Of a DNA stretch of 11,804 nucleotides, positions 1-7,646 are shown one piece after another. Both the position numbers and the translations under genes were made by a program. This DNA comes from Willaertia magna (Eukaryota; Heterolobosea; Eutetramitea; Acrasida; Naegleriidae): contig CADWAF010004121.1 in NCBI GenBank assembly GCA_902984215.1, forward strand, positions 1-11,804. Reading direction: 5' to 3'. Position 1 is the stretch's first letter; each line of letters begins with the position of its first letter. The notes under the pieces were generated by a model, which did not search any database, had not been told where the DNA came from, and saw only the letters and a program-made list of their open reading frames with translations.

Positions 1-107
1 ATAAATTAAACATAAATAGAAAAATAATTTCATATAAAAAAATAAAAATATAATAAAGAAATATAATTTAAAAAAAACATTAATAATTACCATTACAAAT
101 TCTTACT

Positions 108-3100
108 TCAATAAAAATTATTATTACTATAATTTTTATAGTAAGATCTTTGTTGAATGTTGTTATTATTAGATATTGTGTGAAGGGGTGTTAAATTAAT
201 AGAAGGTTCATTAGATAAAATTGAATAACATCCCCTTTTCTTTGCGTCATCAATTAATTTAACCCAAAGATCATTATTTGACAATTCTTTTGAATTGCAA
301 ACCACTATTAAACTATATTTTGCTCTATTTAAATGTTAATAATTATAAAAATCTTACAAAAAACATACCTTGTAATAGCAACATTCATTCTTCTAAAGTC
401 ATTTAAAAAACCAACACCTTCACTACGCACACAACTGACAATTATTATATCCTTTTCTCTTCCTTGAAAACCATCAATTGTATTAATATCTAATTTGCCT
501 TTGGCTAATGGATTAACGTGTCCAAATATTAAGTTTCTTAACTCTTTGGATTGTTGTTTATAACCAGATATAATTCCAATCTTGTCATTGTAATCATTAA
601 AAGATTTTGAATAAAAATTACCCAATTTCTCAACCATTTGTCTATACAAATAGGCTACATACTTAGCCTCTGCAAGGTTTCTAAAGGAAGAAGAAGAATT
701 AGCCCTTTCTTCTTTAGAATATAGTAAATCAATCACTTGTATTGGTTTAAATAATGATGGATCACAATCTCTGTACATTTTACCATATTCTATAGGGTTG
801 ATCTTTTCACTTGTAAAAAGCTCACCCTTGTAGAAATATTTTGATGGAAAGCTACAAATTTCATTATGCATTCTGTGTTGTACATTAAGTAAAATAGCTG
901 GATAGCCCTTTTCCATAAATCTTTCCATTAATGATCTAGGGAAATTGTAATCTCTTGAAGCACTCAATACTGTGGCTGGAAGTTGACAAGGGTCACCAAC
1001 AAAAATATATTTGGTGTATTCTCCACATAAATTAACAATGGGTATTAAGATTTCTGGTTCAACACATTGACAACATTCATCTACTATTAAATGGCTTATT
1101 TCCCCTATCTTTAAATTCCATTTATCAAAATCTAAACCACTAGAAGCTAATGTAACGAAAAGTATTTCTGCAGAATCTATTATTTCTTGCTTTATAGTAT
1201 TTGATAATTGTGTGTCATCAGGAAAATTATTAAGTTGTTCAATAATGTCATTTTGTTCTCTTTGTAATAAATTAATTTCTGATCTATAACTTCTATTTGT
1301 TTGGAGCCTTTCTCTCAAATCTTCTTGAACTTGTAGAAGTCTGTTTTCCAACAACTTTCTCTTTTTGTGATTTTTGCTTTCTTTCAATTTTTCTTCACAC
1401 ATGGCGTCAATATAATACGATTCCACTGTGGAATGCACGGATTCTTTTATCCCTAATCTCACTACATTAGGAGTGTATAAGCTTGCTTGTTCATGTTGGA
1501 TTGTTATTAATTTATTTGTTGTCACTCTTCTTAAAACTTCATCAACAGCTTGATTACTAGGTGCACATACAAGTATCTTTCTTTTTCTTAGAGGAGGAAA
1601 ATCTATCTTCTTTTGAGTCAAAGCAGAAAGTAATCCTAAAATTGTCCTAGTTTTACCAGTACCTTAATTATGAATATTATGTAAATTGATATTTTAAGTT
1701 AGTAAAATACATACCTGGAGGTCCTTGGATTAATAAAAATTTATCTTCCATTGGAAATTCATAGCCATTCATAATACTCTCTATTTGACTTTCATTGTAG
1801 TTTTTCTTTAAGAAAAATTTAAACATTGCATTGCATTTAAATTTCCTTTCATCCCATAGATCGTTATATTTAAGAGGATATCCTCTTCTGTTGACAATCA
1901 CTGTTTTATCTGGATTAAGTACTGTTTTAATAATCTGTTGGTCAACTTTTTCAAATGAATTTACAGCTATCATTTGTCTTAATATTGGAGTTAATGAAAT
2001 CTTGTTTAATTTCCATACAGAATTTTTAAACAAAGCTCGTGCTATTCTATCTTTAGTTGAGGAATGAATCCTTATTGTTAAAAATCCTCCTAATCTAATA
2101 CCTAATTGGTTAGATTTATTGGAATCATTATACTGTATTTCTCCAAGTACGTAAAATAACGTATTATTATTATTTCCAATGGGGCCTTCTAATAGGGCTA
2201 TTGATGGGGGAACTAAACTTATGTTTTTATCATGTACATAAGTAAAATAAAGTAAACAGCTATCAATCGCCGTAATTTCATAATCTATCAACTTTATGTT
2301 AGTAGATTCTAAATTATTAGAGGCTATGTTATTACGAATTTGTGCAACACACTCATGAAGTATATGAGGACTAAAAATTTTACAATACTGCTCTACATTG
2401 CTAAAAGAGGATGGTATATCCTGAACGTTGACCAACTCTGTTTCCTCTTGTGGTAACATTGTTGTTCTAATATTGGTATTGGGATCTCGACCAACTTCAA
2501 TTTTAAGAAGATAATTATAAAATCTTCTATCTCTAATGCCACATATTTTGTTTACGCGCCTGTCATCATTATTTGATATTTCCTCTACTCTTAAGTTATT
2601 TAATGCTTTAAGTGAGTTCTCCATAAAATTGGAGTCAAGTAGAGATGTTTTTCCAGAAGATATTCTAGAAACAGGCGGTGTAGGCTGTCTTTCAGCGTCT
2701 CTTTTTTGCTTTCTTTCGTCCCTTACCACAGGAGTTGTCAATATTTCAGGTGTTTTTCTCATTACTCTTTTTGGAATTTTAATTTCTGGCAAAGAAGCCG
2801 TAGGCTCTACAACCTTCTCTACTTCTATAATTTCTGGCTCTTTTGGCGCAGTAGTTGTAGGTATTGTACTTAAATCCACAGGTTTGGGTGTTGTTGGTCT
2901 ACGTGCGGTTGGCTGTTTCTTTCTTCTTATTGGAGCAATTTTAGGTACACTATTCATTAGCTTCACTTTTTTAGCTAAGACTGAATTATTTCCAGGCTTT
3001 AAAACTTGTTTTTTACGTTTTACTTTCTTCTTAATTGGTTTTTCTGGTACTTCTCTATTAGTTAGAGTGGAGGCATCTAAATTGACATAATCAGAGTCAC

Positions 3101-3857
3101 TTTCTTTGTCTAATATTGGGGCTAAATGTTTTTCTTCATCAGTCTCAACATTATCCTCAATTTCTACAAATTCTTCTTCTTCTTCATCTGTTTCTCCCGT
3201 TTCTTCATAATTGTCGGGGATTGTAATTGCCTCGTCATCACTTTCTTCTTCTTCTTGATTTTCATTATTGTATGTTTCATAATGTTGCATGTCTTTCATA
3301 AATTGGTCAGAGAGTTGTCTGGAAGTATTAGGTGGTACTTTAGTTTCTTCTTCATCAGATTCTTCAATTTGTATAGTAAAACTGTCATCGTCTAAGGATT
3401 GGTCAGACAGTTGTTTAATAGCATCCTTCATTTCTTCATCTAAAATTGTTTGAATAGGTTCATTAGTTTTTTTCTTTTCTTCTTCTTCATCATCGTCTGA
3501 TAAAATTAAATTGGGTATTATTTCTTCGTCATCGGAATTTGGTTGTTCAACTTTTTCTTTAAATTGGGACAACGCCCTTTGATGTAATGATATATCTTCA
3601 TTGTCACTCTGTGAGTTATTTATGTTTTCACGGTTTACTTTTTTATTTTCATTAGGCTTACTATTATTATTTTCTTGTTTTTCAGTCTGCATTTCGACAT
3701 CTTCTTCGGAAAGGTAATTTGTAACAGTACTTGAAGTAGTAGTAGTTGTATTTCGTATGCTTTGATTATTATTATTTTCATTCTCCTCTTCAGTTGTACC
3801 CTCATCACTCAAATCAATGCGCACATCATCTTCCTCAGAATCATATGGACCATTCAT
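108..3857 (-). CDS. Sen1/senataxin-like SF1B RNA/DNA helicase, three exons
   Basis: The coding sequence is the complement of exons 1715-3857, 369-1662 and 108-324. They join in frame to 1217 residues. Visible helicase motifs, in order: NESQ (688-691), Walker A GPPGTGKT (712-719, split by intron 1), motif Ia around CAPSNQAVDEV (from about 747), Walker B DECCQ (909-913), motif III GDPCQLP (937-943), QHRM (976-979), motif V DGFQGREKD (about 1111-1119) and motif VI RRMNVAITR (1138-1146, split by intron 2). Residues 806-868 are a charged helical insertion where Sen1 and Upf1 relatives carry a stalk or prong. Residues 425-710 resemble the Sen1 pre-helicase region (PSSFSNVEQYCKIFSPHILHEC). Residues 1-260 are Ser/Asp/Glu-rich and probably disordered; 273-287 is a Lys/Arg-rich likely nuclear localisation signal. 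The helical N-terminal domain of yeast Sen1 is not seen. The known family role is 5'-3' unwinding of nascent RNA and R-loops during transcription termination. The N-terminus starts at ATG 3857 just after an A-rich stretch. Family is sure; exact orthology is less so. Confidence 0.94.
325..368 (-). other. Spliceosomal intron 2 of the helicase gene (44 nt)
   Basis: On the minus strand the intron begins GTATGT and ends AAATAG, with a branch-point-like TATTAAC at 335-341. Splicing joins ACAAG to AGCAAAATATAG. This completes motif VI as NVAITRAKYSLIVVCN, the usual family sequence, and restores the frame into a 71-residue terminal exon. It splits an Arg codon after its second base. Confidence 0.93.
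1663..1714 (-). other. Spliceosomal intron 1 of the helicase gene (52 nt)
   Basis: On the minus strand the intron begins GTATGT and ends TTAAG. A perfect TACTAAC branch-point box lies at 1698-1704. Removing it joins CCTCCAG to GTACTGGTAAAACT, which restores the Walker A loop GPPGTGKT in frame. It falls within a Gly codon (after its first base). The unspliced reading frame runs on only 11 codons past the loop. Confidence 0.95.
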
Positions 3858-4079
3858 TTTTTAAATTTAGGCTAACCTAGCACCTTTAAATTTTTATTTT
3901 ATTTATTTAACGTTCAAAATTTAAAGTTTAATTTTTGAGCGCCAAAAAAAATGTAAACATGAACAAACTAAAAAGATTAATCCAAATTGCACTTGCGTTT
4001 TTTAAAACTTTCCAAGATCAATAAAATTATGATTTATTTAAAGTGAAAAAATTGAATAATAATAATTAGCGAACAAAGT
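3858..4079. promoter_or_regulatory. Divergent promoter shared by the helicase and RNA ligase genes
   Basis: These 222 bases separate two head-to-head start codons, so both promoters must lie here or overlap the genes. The stretch is AT-rich. One GC-containing site, GCGCCAAAA at 3939-3947, matches on the opposite strand the TTTTGGCGC form bound by E2F/DP factors in other eukaryotes. A 21-codon open frame (ATG at 3959 to TAA at 4022-4024, plus strand) precedes the ligase start and could be an upstream ORF. No clear TATA box stands out against the AT-rich background. Confidence 0.45.
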
Positions 4080-5855
4080 ATGGAAAGAAAAGAAATTGAT
4101 TTAGATGAATTACATTATCCAAAATTAACACATTTAAATCAAATTGAAGAAAATGTTAAAGGAGTTGAAAATTGTATCACTATGAATCATAGAGAACCAT
4201 TTATTTATGTTTCCTATGAAAATGTTACTTCTAAACTATTTCCTCCTATCTTTCAATTCACTAATCAAGAACAATTACATAATATTTTACTTGAAGATAA
4301 TGGAAAAGAATATTATAAAAGGCTTTTAAGAAGAGAAGTCAGAGGTTTAGCTTTTGATGATGAAACTAAAAGAATAATTTCTAGAACTATGCCAAAATTC
4401 TTTAATATAGATGAATCGGAAGAAAGTAATACTAAAAGAGTTTCTTATCTGTTAAAGAAAGTATTACAAGAACATAATAATAATACTACTAATGACTCTC
4501 CATTTGTTATTTTACATAAATTAGATGGAAGTTTATGTAGCCCAATTATTGAAAGAATAGAAGAAGAAAAGAAAGCCTTTACTTTAGATAAAAATAATTA
4601 TGGTTCTTCTGAATTGGAATTTTCTAGAGAAGTAAATGTAATCGAAGAAACAATTAAAAAGAATTATAATGCTTTTCGTTTTAGAATGAGAACTAAATTA
4701 TCTCACACAAATCCAATTGTTGTTGGAATGGAAGAGGTTATTTATGAAATGAAAGAAAGAACTACAAAAGAAGAACAAATGACAAGTAATATAAGAGATT
4801 TATTAGAAAATCATTATTCAAAATTACCTGTATTTCCATTATTATTGGAAAAAGAGGAGGAAAATGATAGAGAACCATTATTTAAAATTAATGAATTAGC
4901 CTTAGTTCAAACACCAATGTTTACTTCTTTATCTTACAACGCTCAACAATTTATTAAGTTTTGTTTACATTGGATGAATAGAGGTTTTACTCCACTTTTT
5001 GAATATTTTTCACATGATCACAAAATTGTAATTGATTATGGTCAACCATTTATTTCATTATTAGCTATTCGTCACACTGTTGATGGATATTTCTTACCTT
5101 ATTCTGTTATAAAACAATCTGCAGAAGAGTATGGTATTGAATACGTGAAGGAATGTACTAACACTGGTGTACTTGAGGCCGCTAATAAGGGAGATGTAAC
5201 TAAAATGATAGAAGAGATTAGAAAGGAAAAGGGGCTTGAGGGTTATGTTTTAGTATTAAAGAGTGGTTGGATGTTTAAAATTAAAAGTTTGTGGTATAAT
5301 GATATTCACAAAACAAATAGTTTCTTTTCAAAGGGAGAAATGAAAGAAGCAAAGATATGGGAAATTGTTTTAGATCAAAAAGTTGATGATATGCTTGGTT
5401 TTATAAAGAGAGAGGAAGATAGAATAAGATTGAAAGAGTTTAATGATATTGTTATAGAACGATTTAATCAAGTATGTGAAAATTTAAAGAAGTTTAAAGA
5501 AATGATAATAGAAAAGCTACAACAACAATTACAGCAAGATTTTATAGATTTAGAAAAAGCACCAATGAAGGATTTTGTTGTAGTTGCTAAAGAAATTTTA
5601 AAGAATGAACACTCTTATTTATTTAATGTTTTATTATTACACAAGAAAGAACCTTATCTAACAATTCATGGGGTTTTAAAAGATTGTTTAATTAAAGGAT
5701 TGAATAAGGATTTATCTGGAGTAAAAAAGGCTCTTAATAGCAAATATTTAGAATTTGTGAGTAGTAGAGAACTAAGAAGAAGAATGAAATTAGCTAATAC
5801 TACAACACAAAATGAAGAAGAGAGTAAAAATGAAGAGGATTTCTTTGAAGAATAA
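4080..5855 (+). CDS. T4 Rnl1-type ATP-dependent RNA ligase
   Basis: The protein has 591 residues and reads as a covalent nucleotidyltransferase of the T4 RNA ligase 1 family. Before the catalytic site come RRE-VRGLAF (85-92) and SRTMPKFFNIDE (101-112), matching the Arg-rich strand and Ser-Arg-Pro-like segment of Rnl1. Motif I is HKLDGSL with K147 as the predicted AMP-accepting lysine. Motif III is around PLFEYF with E308; motif IIIa is the LLAIRHTVDGYFLP strand (327-340). Motif IV is EGYVLVL (387-393) and motif V MFKIKSLWY (398-406), followed by an Rnl1-like H410-K411-T412. The C-terminal 180 residues are helical and Lys/Glu-rich, as in the Rnl1 C-terminal domain. About 100 extra residues lie between motifs I and III, and the protein is far longer than the phage enzyme. 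No kinase or phosphodiesterase motifs are visible, so it would seal ends that other enzymes heal. RNA repair or tRNA splicing is inferred. No intron is apparent. The start follows an in-frame TGA with no other ATG between. Confidence 0.9.
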   Translation: MERKEIDLDELHYPKLTHLNQIEENVKGVENCITMNHREPFIYVSYENVTSKLFPPIFQFTNQEQLHNILLEDNGKEYYKRLLRREVRGLAFDDETKRIISRTMPKFFNIDESEESNTKRVSYLLKKVLQEHNNNTTNDSPFVILHKLDGSLCSPIIERIEEEKKAFTLDKNNYGSSELEFSREVNVIEETIKKNYNAFRFRMRTKLSHTNPIVVGMEEVIYEMKERTTKEEQMTSNIRDLLENHYSKLPVFPLLLEKEEENDREPLFKINELALVQTPMFTSLSYNAQQFIKFCLHWMNRGFTPLFEYFSHDHKIVIDYGQPFISLLAIRHTVDGYFLPYSVIKQSAEEYGIEYVKECTNTGVLEAANKGDVTKMIEEIRKEKGLEGYVLVLKSGWMFKIKSLWYNDIHKTNSFFSKGEMKEAKIWEIVLDQKVDDMLGFIKREEDRIRLKEFNDIVIERFNQVCENLKKFKEMIIEKLQQQLQQDFIDLEKAPMKDFVVVAKEILKNEHSYLFNVLLLHKKEPYLTIHGVLKDCLIKGLNKDLSGVKKALNSKYLEFVSSRELRRRMKLANTTTQNEEESKNEEDFFEE

Positions 5856-6017
5856 GTTATTGATATAACGAAGTTTATTTCATAATTATTATGTATTTTA
5901 CAGAATAATATAATAATATACACCAAGCAAAGTTTCAGCTGTACTTGTTTGTTTTGAGGACTAAACTACCTCTTTTTATTACTGACCAAAACACCTAAGT
6001 TTAACAAGAGGAGTTAT

Positions 6018-6230
6018 TTACTTTTGTTCGTTTGAGGTTGTGACAGTAACTTGTTGTTGTGGTTGATTATTTTCAAGGAATTCTCTCAATCTCTTTTCCA
6101 TAGATTGTCTTTCCTTAATACATCTCCACTTTTTGACTTGCTTTTTGCTTTGATGCATCACATTACATTTATTGTCAACTGCATAAAACGGTATTTTTGC
6201 CTAATTGTTTAACTGCCAAAGATTTGACAT
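6018..6230 (-). pseudogene. Candidate small basic-protein gene with a disrupted frame
   Basis: On the minus strand an ATG at 6230 opens a frame stopped by TAG at 6201-6203 (codon 10). The same frame then stays open for 60 codons to TAA at 6018-6020. The downstream part contains KIPFYAVDNKCNVMHQ and KKWRCIKERQSMEKRLREF, which look like real basic, helical protein rather than random AT-rich translation. Between about 6224 and 6196 another frame reads KSLAVKQLGK without a stop. It would link the ATG to the downstream part if one A were gained near 6224 and one lost in the A5 run near 6196-6200. Options: a degraded gene, homopolymer errors in the assembly, or a 46-residue protein starting at ATG 6158. 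The protein was not recognised. A minus-strand AATAAAAAGAGGT lies about 38 bases past the stop, as expected for a 3' end. Confidence 0.35.
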
Positions 6231-6362
6231 CCTTCTCCTTATTTCAAATTTAAACTAAGAGGTTCAATCTGTGCTAATAAGCTTTATGTTTAATTATAAA
6301 ATTTATAAAAGATATAAATAAGCCAGCTTATACTTTTGACAGTTGGCAATTAACAGAAAAAA

Positions 6363-6539
6363 ATGTTTTTCATAATACCAATACCAATCTTTCATAGAAA
6401 GAAGAAAGTAACTTACGGAATTCCTGAAGAAAATATGGGATATAAGAAGAAGGGAAAAGTTAGAAGAACTAAGGACTCAATTAAGAGTTCGCTGTTTAGA
6501 AGACATAAAAGTCTATATAAAAATAAGTTAACACTATAA
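6363..6539 (+). CDS. Small basic protein, member 1 of a paralogous pair
   Basis: This is a 58-codon plus-strand frame (ATG 6363, TAA 6537-6539) with a run of A residues before the start, as at other genes here. The protein is strongly basic. Residues 26-58 (GYKKKGKVRRTK, then LFRRHKSLYK and a C-terminal TL) align without gaps to the C-terminus of the protein at 6946-7110. 21 of 33 positions are identical and most of the others are conservative (V/I, D/E, S/T, R/K, L/I). The first 25 residues differ and include a short hydrophobic start (MFFIIPIPIF). Conservative substitution over a shared tail, both ending at Thr-Leu-stop, is good evidence that both are translated. The family was not recognised. 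The basic amphipathic tail would suit nucleic-acid or membrane binding, but that is only inference. Confidence 0.72.
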   Translation: MFFIIPIPIFHRKKKVTYGIPEENMGYKKKGKVRRTKDSIKSSLFRRHKSLYKNKLTL

Positions 6540-6792
6540 AAACGATGCATTGATGATAATGTTGTCAACAATACCTTCAGCGTTAACACTAGTAATTGCA
6601 GTGATAGCTAAGCCATACACACTGATTAGTTAATTTTAGTTGTACATTGTAAAATTATGTAAATATCAATCCATACAGTTTCAAATAAAATTATTTTTTT
6701 ATAACAATTTTCTTACGCTCCAAATTATTCCTCACCACAAATTGTTCGTCCTCAAAAACTGCACTGTGTGTCTTCACAACAACATTAAGCAT
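6534..6792 (-). CDS. Candidate small two-exon gene, function unknown
   Basis: On the minus strand an ATG at 6792 opens a 33-codon frame (to TAA 6691-6693) with balanced composition: MLNVVVKTHSAVFEDEQ then FVVRNNLE. Inside it is a GTAAGA donor at 6716. A second open stretch on the same strand ends at TAG 6534-6536 and reads ITAITSVNAEGIVDNI. Using the donor at 6716 and the CTTAG acceptor ending at 6608, exons 6717-6792 and 6534-6607 join in frame to 49 residues. The 109-nt intron would contain TAACTAAT near its 3' end, a weak branch-point match. The gene would converge on the protein at 6363-6539, overlapping its stop by six bases. Either the spliced or the 33-residue form could be real, or neither. 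No family was recognised. Confidence 0.3.
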
Positions 6793-6945
6793 TATGCTTC
6801 AATTAATTGTCCTATATACGTACAAACTATAGTGACCACCTTTTGAAAAACGAGAAAATTATTAGTCCATTCGTCACAAAGAAAAAAAACAATAATTATT
6901 AACAGTCATATAGTAATTTTAAATAAACAGTTGAAAATAAAAACA

Positions 6946-7110
6946 ATGCTTAGAGAAACCACCACAAAAACAACAAGCAGCAGACCATTTTCTCCACAAG
7001 AATCATTTGGCTATAAAGAAAAGGGGAAAATTACAAGAATAAAAGAAACAATTAAAAATACACTTTTTAGAAAACATAAAACGCTTTATAAATTAAAAAT
7101 TACGCTATAG
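6946..7110 (+). CDS. Small basic protein, member 2 of a paralogous pair
   Basis: This is a 54-codon plus-strand frame (ATG 6946, TAG 7108-7110) with an AAAACA context before the start. Residues 1-20 are Thr/Ser-rich and low in complexity (TTTKTTSSRPFSPQES). Residues 22-54 (GYKEKGKITRIK, LFRKHKTLYK, terminal ITL) match the C-terminal 33 residues of the protein at 6363-6539 without a gap. The divergent N-termini and the conserved tail suggest that the tail is the functional unit. The copies lie about 400 bp apart in the same orientation, with a possible minus-strand gene between them, so a local duplication is likely. The gene converges on the 7206-7646 gene, leaving 95 bp between stops. Function unknown. 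Confidence 0.72.
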   Translation: MLRETTTKTTSSRPFSPQESFGYKEKGKITRIKETIKNTLFRKHKTLYKLKITL

Positions 7111-7205
7111 TAAATGGATTTATAGATTTTTAAAGAATTTTTTTTTGTAAATAATACAATTTTGATGAATAAATTATAAATTAAATAATTTTTGTAAAAA
7201 AAAAA

Positions 7206-7646
7206 TTAAATAAATTTTTTAACTAGTTCTAAATTGCCATTTCCATCAAAATAACATTCATGTCTCATCTTTAATAAAAGCGGTTTACCGACATTGGTTG
7301 GACACGATTCAGTCAACTCTAATTCAACGGTAACACCGTTCCCGAAAAAATCAGGTTTCGTTTTAAAAAGTGGTGGAATTTCATTATTATCTTTTATAAA
7401 ATTATCAACGGTAGATTTAAAAATAATGTTTTTAGCAATATCTTTTGCAACGTAACTTCTACCGGCTATTGTAAATTCCGTCCATTTATTTTTCTTATAT
7501 TTTTGTAAAAAGGATTGTAATGATTCTAAACTTTTTTGTTGTAGTATTAATAATTCGTTATTGACATTATTAATTGTAGAGATACTTGGTGCTGCACTAG
7601 TAGATGTTTCTTGTGGGTGTGTAGTTGATGGAATTGTTTCAATCAT
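7206..7646 (-). CDS. Hypothetical 146-aa protein, possibly NTF2/SnoaL-like fold
   Basis: The frame is open further upstream, but its first ATG is at 7646. The more upstream TTG is not a credible eukaryotic start. Residues 1-30 are Ser/Thr/Pro-rich and likely disordered. Residues 31-55 form a predicted helix (LLILQQKSLESLQSFLQKY). Then come GRSYVAKDIAKNII (63-76) and beta-like strands ending in GVTVELELTE and FDGNGNLELVKKFI. An N-terminal helix followed by strands and a terminal acidic turn resembles small NTF2-like proteins. That fold call is only a pattern impression; no catalytic residues were identified. The gene is probably real given its length without a stop in very AT-rich DNA. It is convergent with the small gene at 6946-7110 and divergent from ETF-QO. 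Confidence 0.65.
   Translation of the reverse strand: MIETIPSTTHPQETSTSAAPSISTINNVNNELLILQQKSLESLQSFLQKYKKNKWTEFTIAGRSYVAKDIAKNIIFKSTVDNFIKDNNEIPPLFKTKPDFFGNGVTVELELTESCPTNVGKPLLLKMRHECYFDGNGNLELVKKFI

Noticed and set aside
1831..3395. Several open plus-strand frames opposite the helicase gene (1831-2067, 2536-3090, 3126-3395)
   Set aside because: They are antisense shadows of the helicase exon: Phe/Ser/Leu-rich translations opposite Lys/Glu/Ser codons, with no recognisable domain.
5666..5926. Minus-strand open frame opposite the ligase 3' end
   Set aside because: Its Ser/Leu-run translation mirrors Glu/Lys-rich ligase codons, and it has no motif.
6201..6230. Reading the TAG at 6201-6203 as the 3' splice site of an intron, or as a recoded sense codon
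   Set aside because: No upstream exon with a donor in the right phase was found, and TAG ends the gene at 6946-7110 normally, so neither is supported.
6553..6633. 26-codon plus-strand frame encoding a hydrophobic peptide
   Set aside because: It lies opposite the candidate exon 6534-6607, whose minus-strand composition is better balanced. There is no supporting evidence for the peptide.
6640..6846. 68-codon plus-strand frame
   Set aside because: It begins at TTG without an ATG start and has shadow-like composition. The opposite strand has the more protein-like reading.
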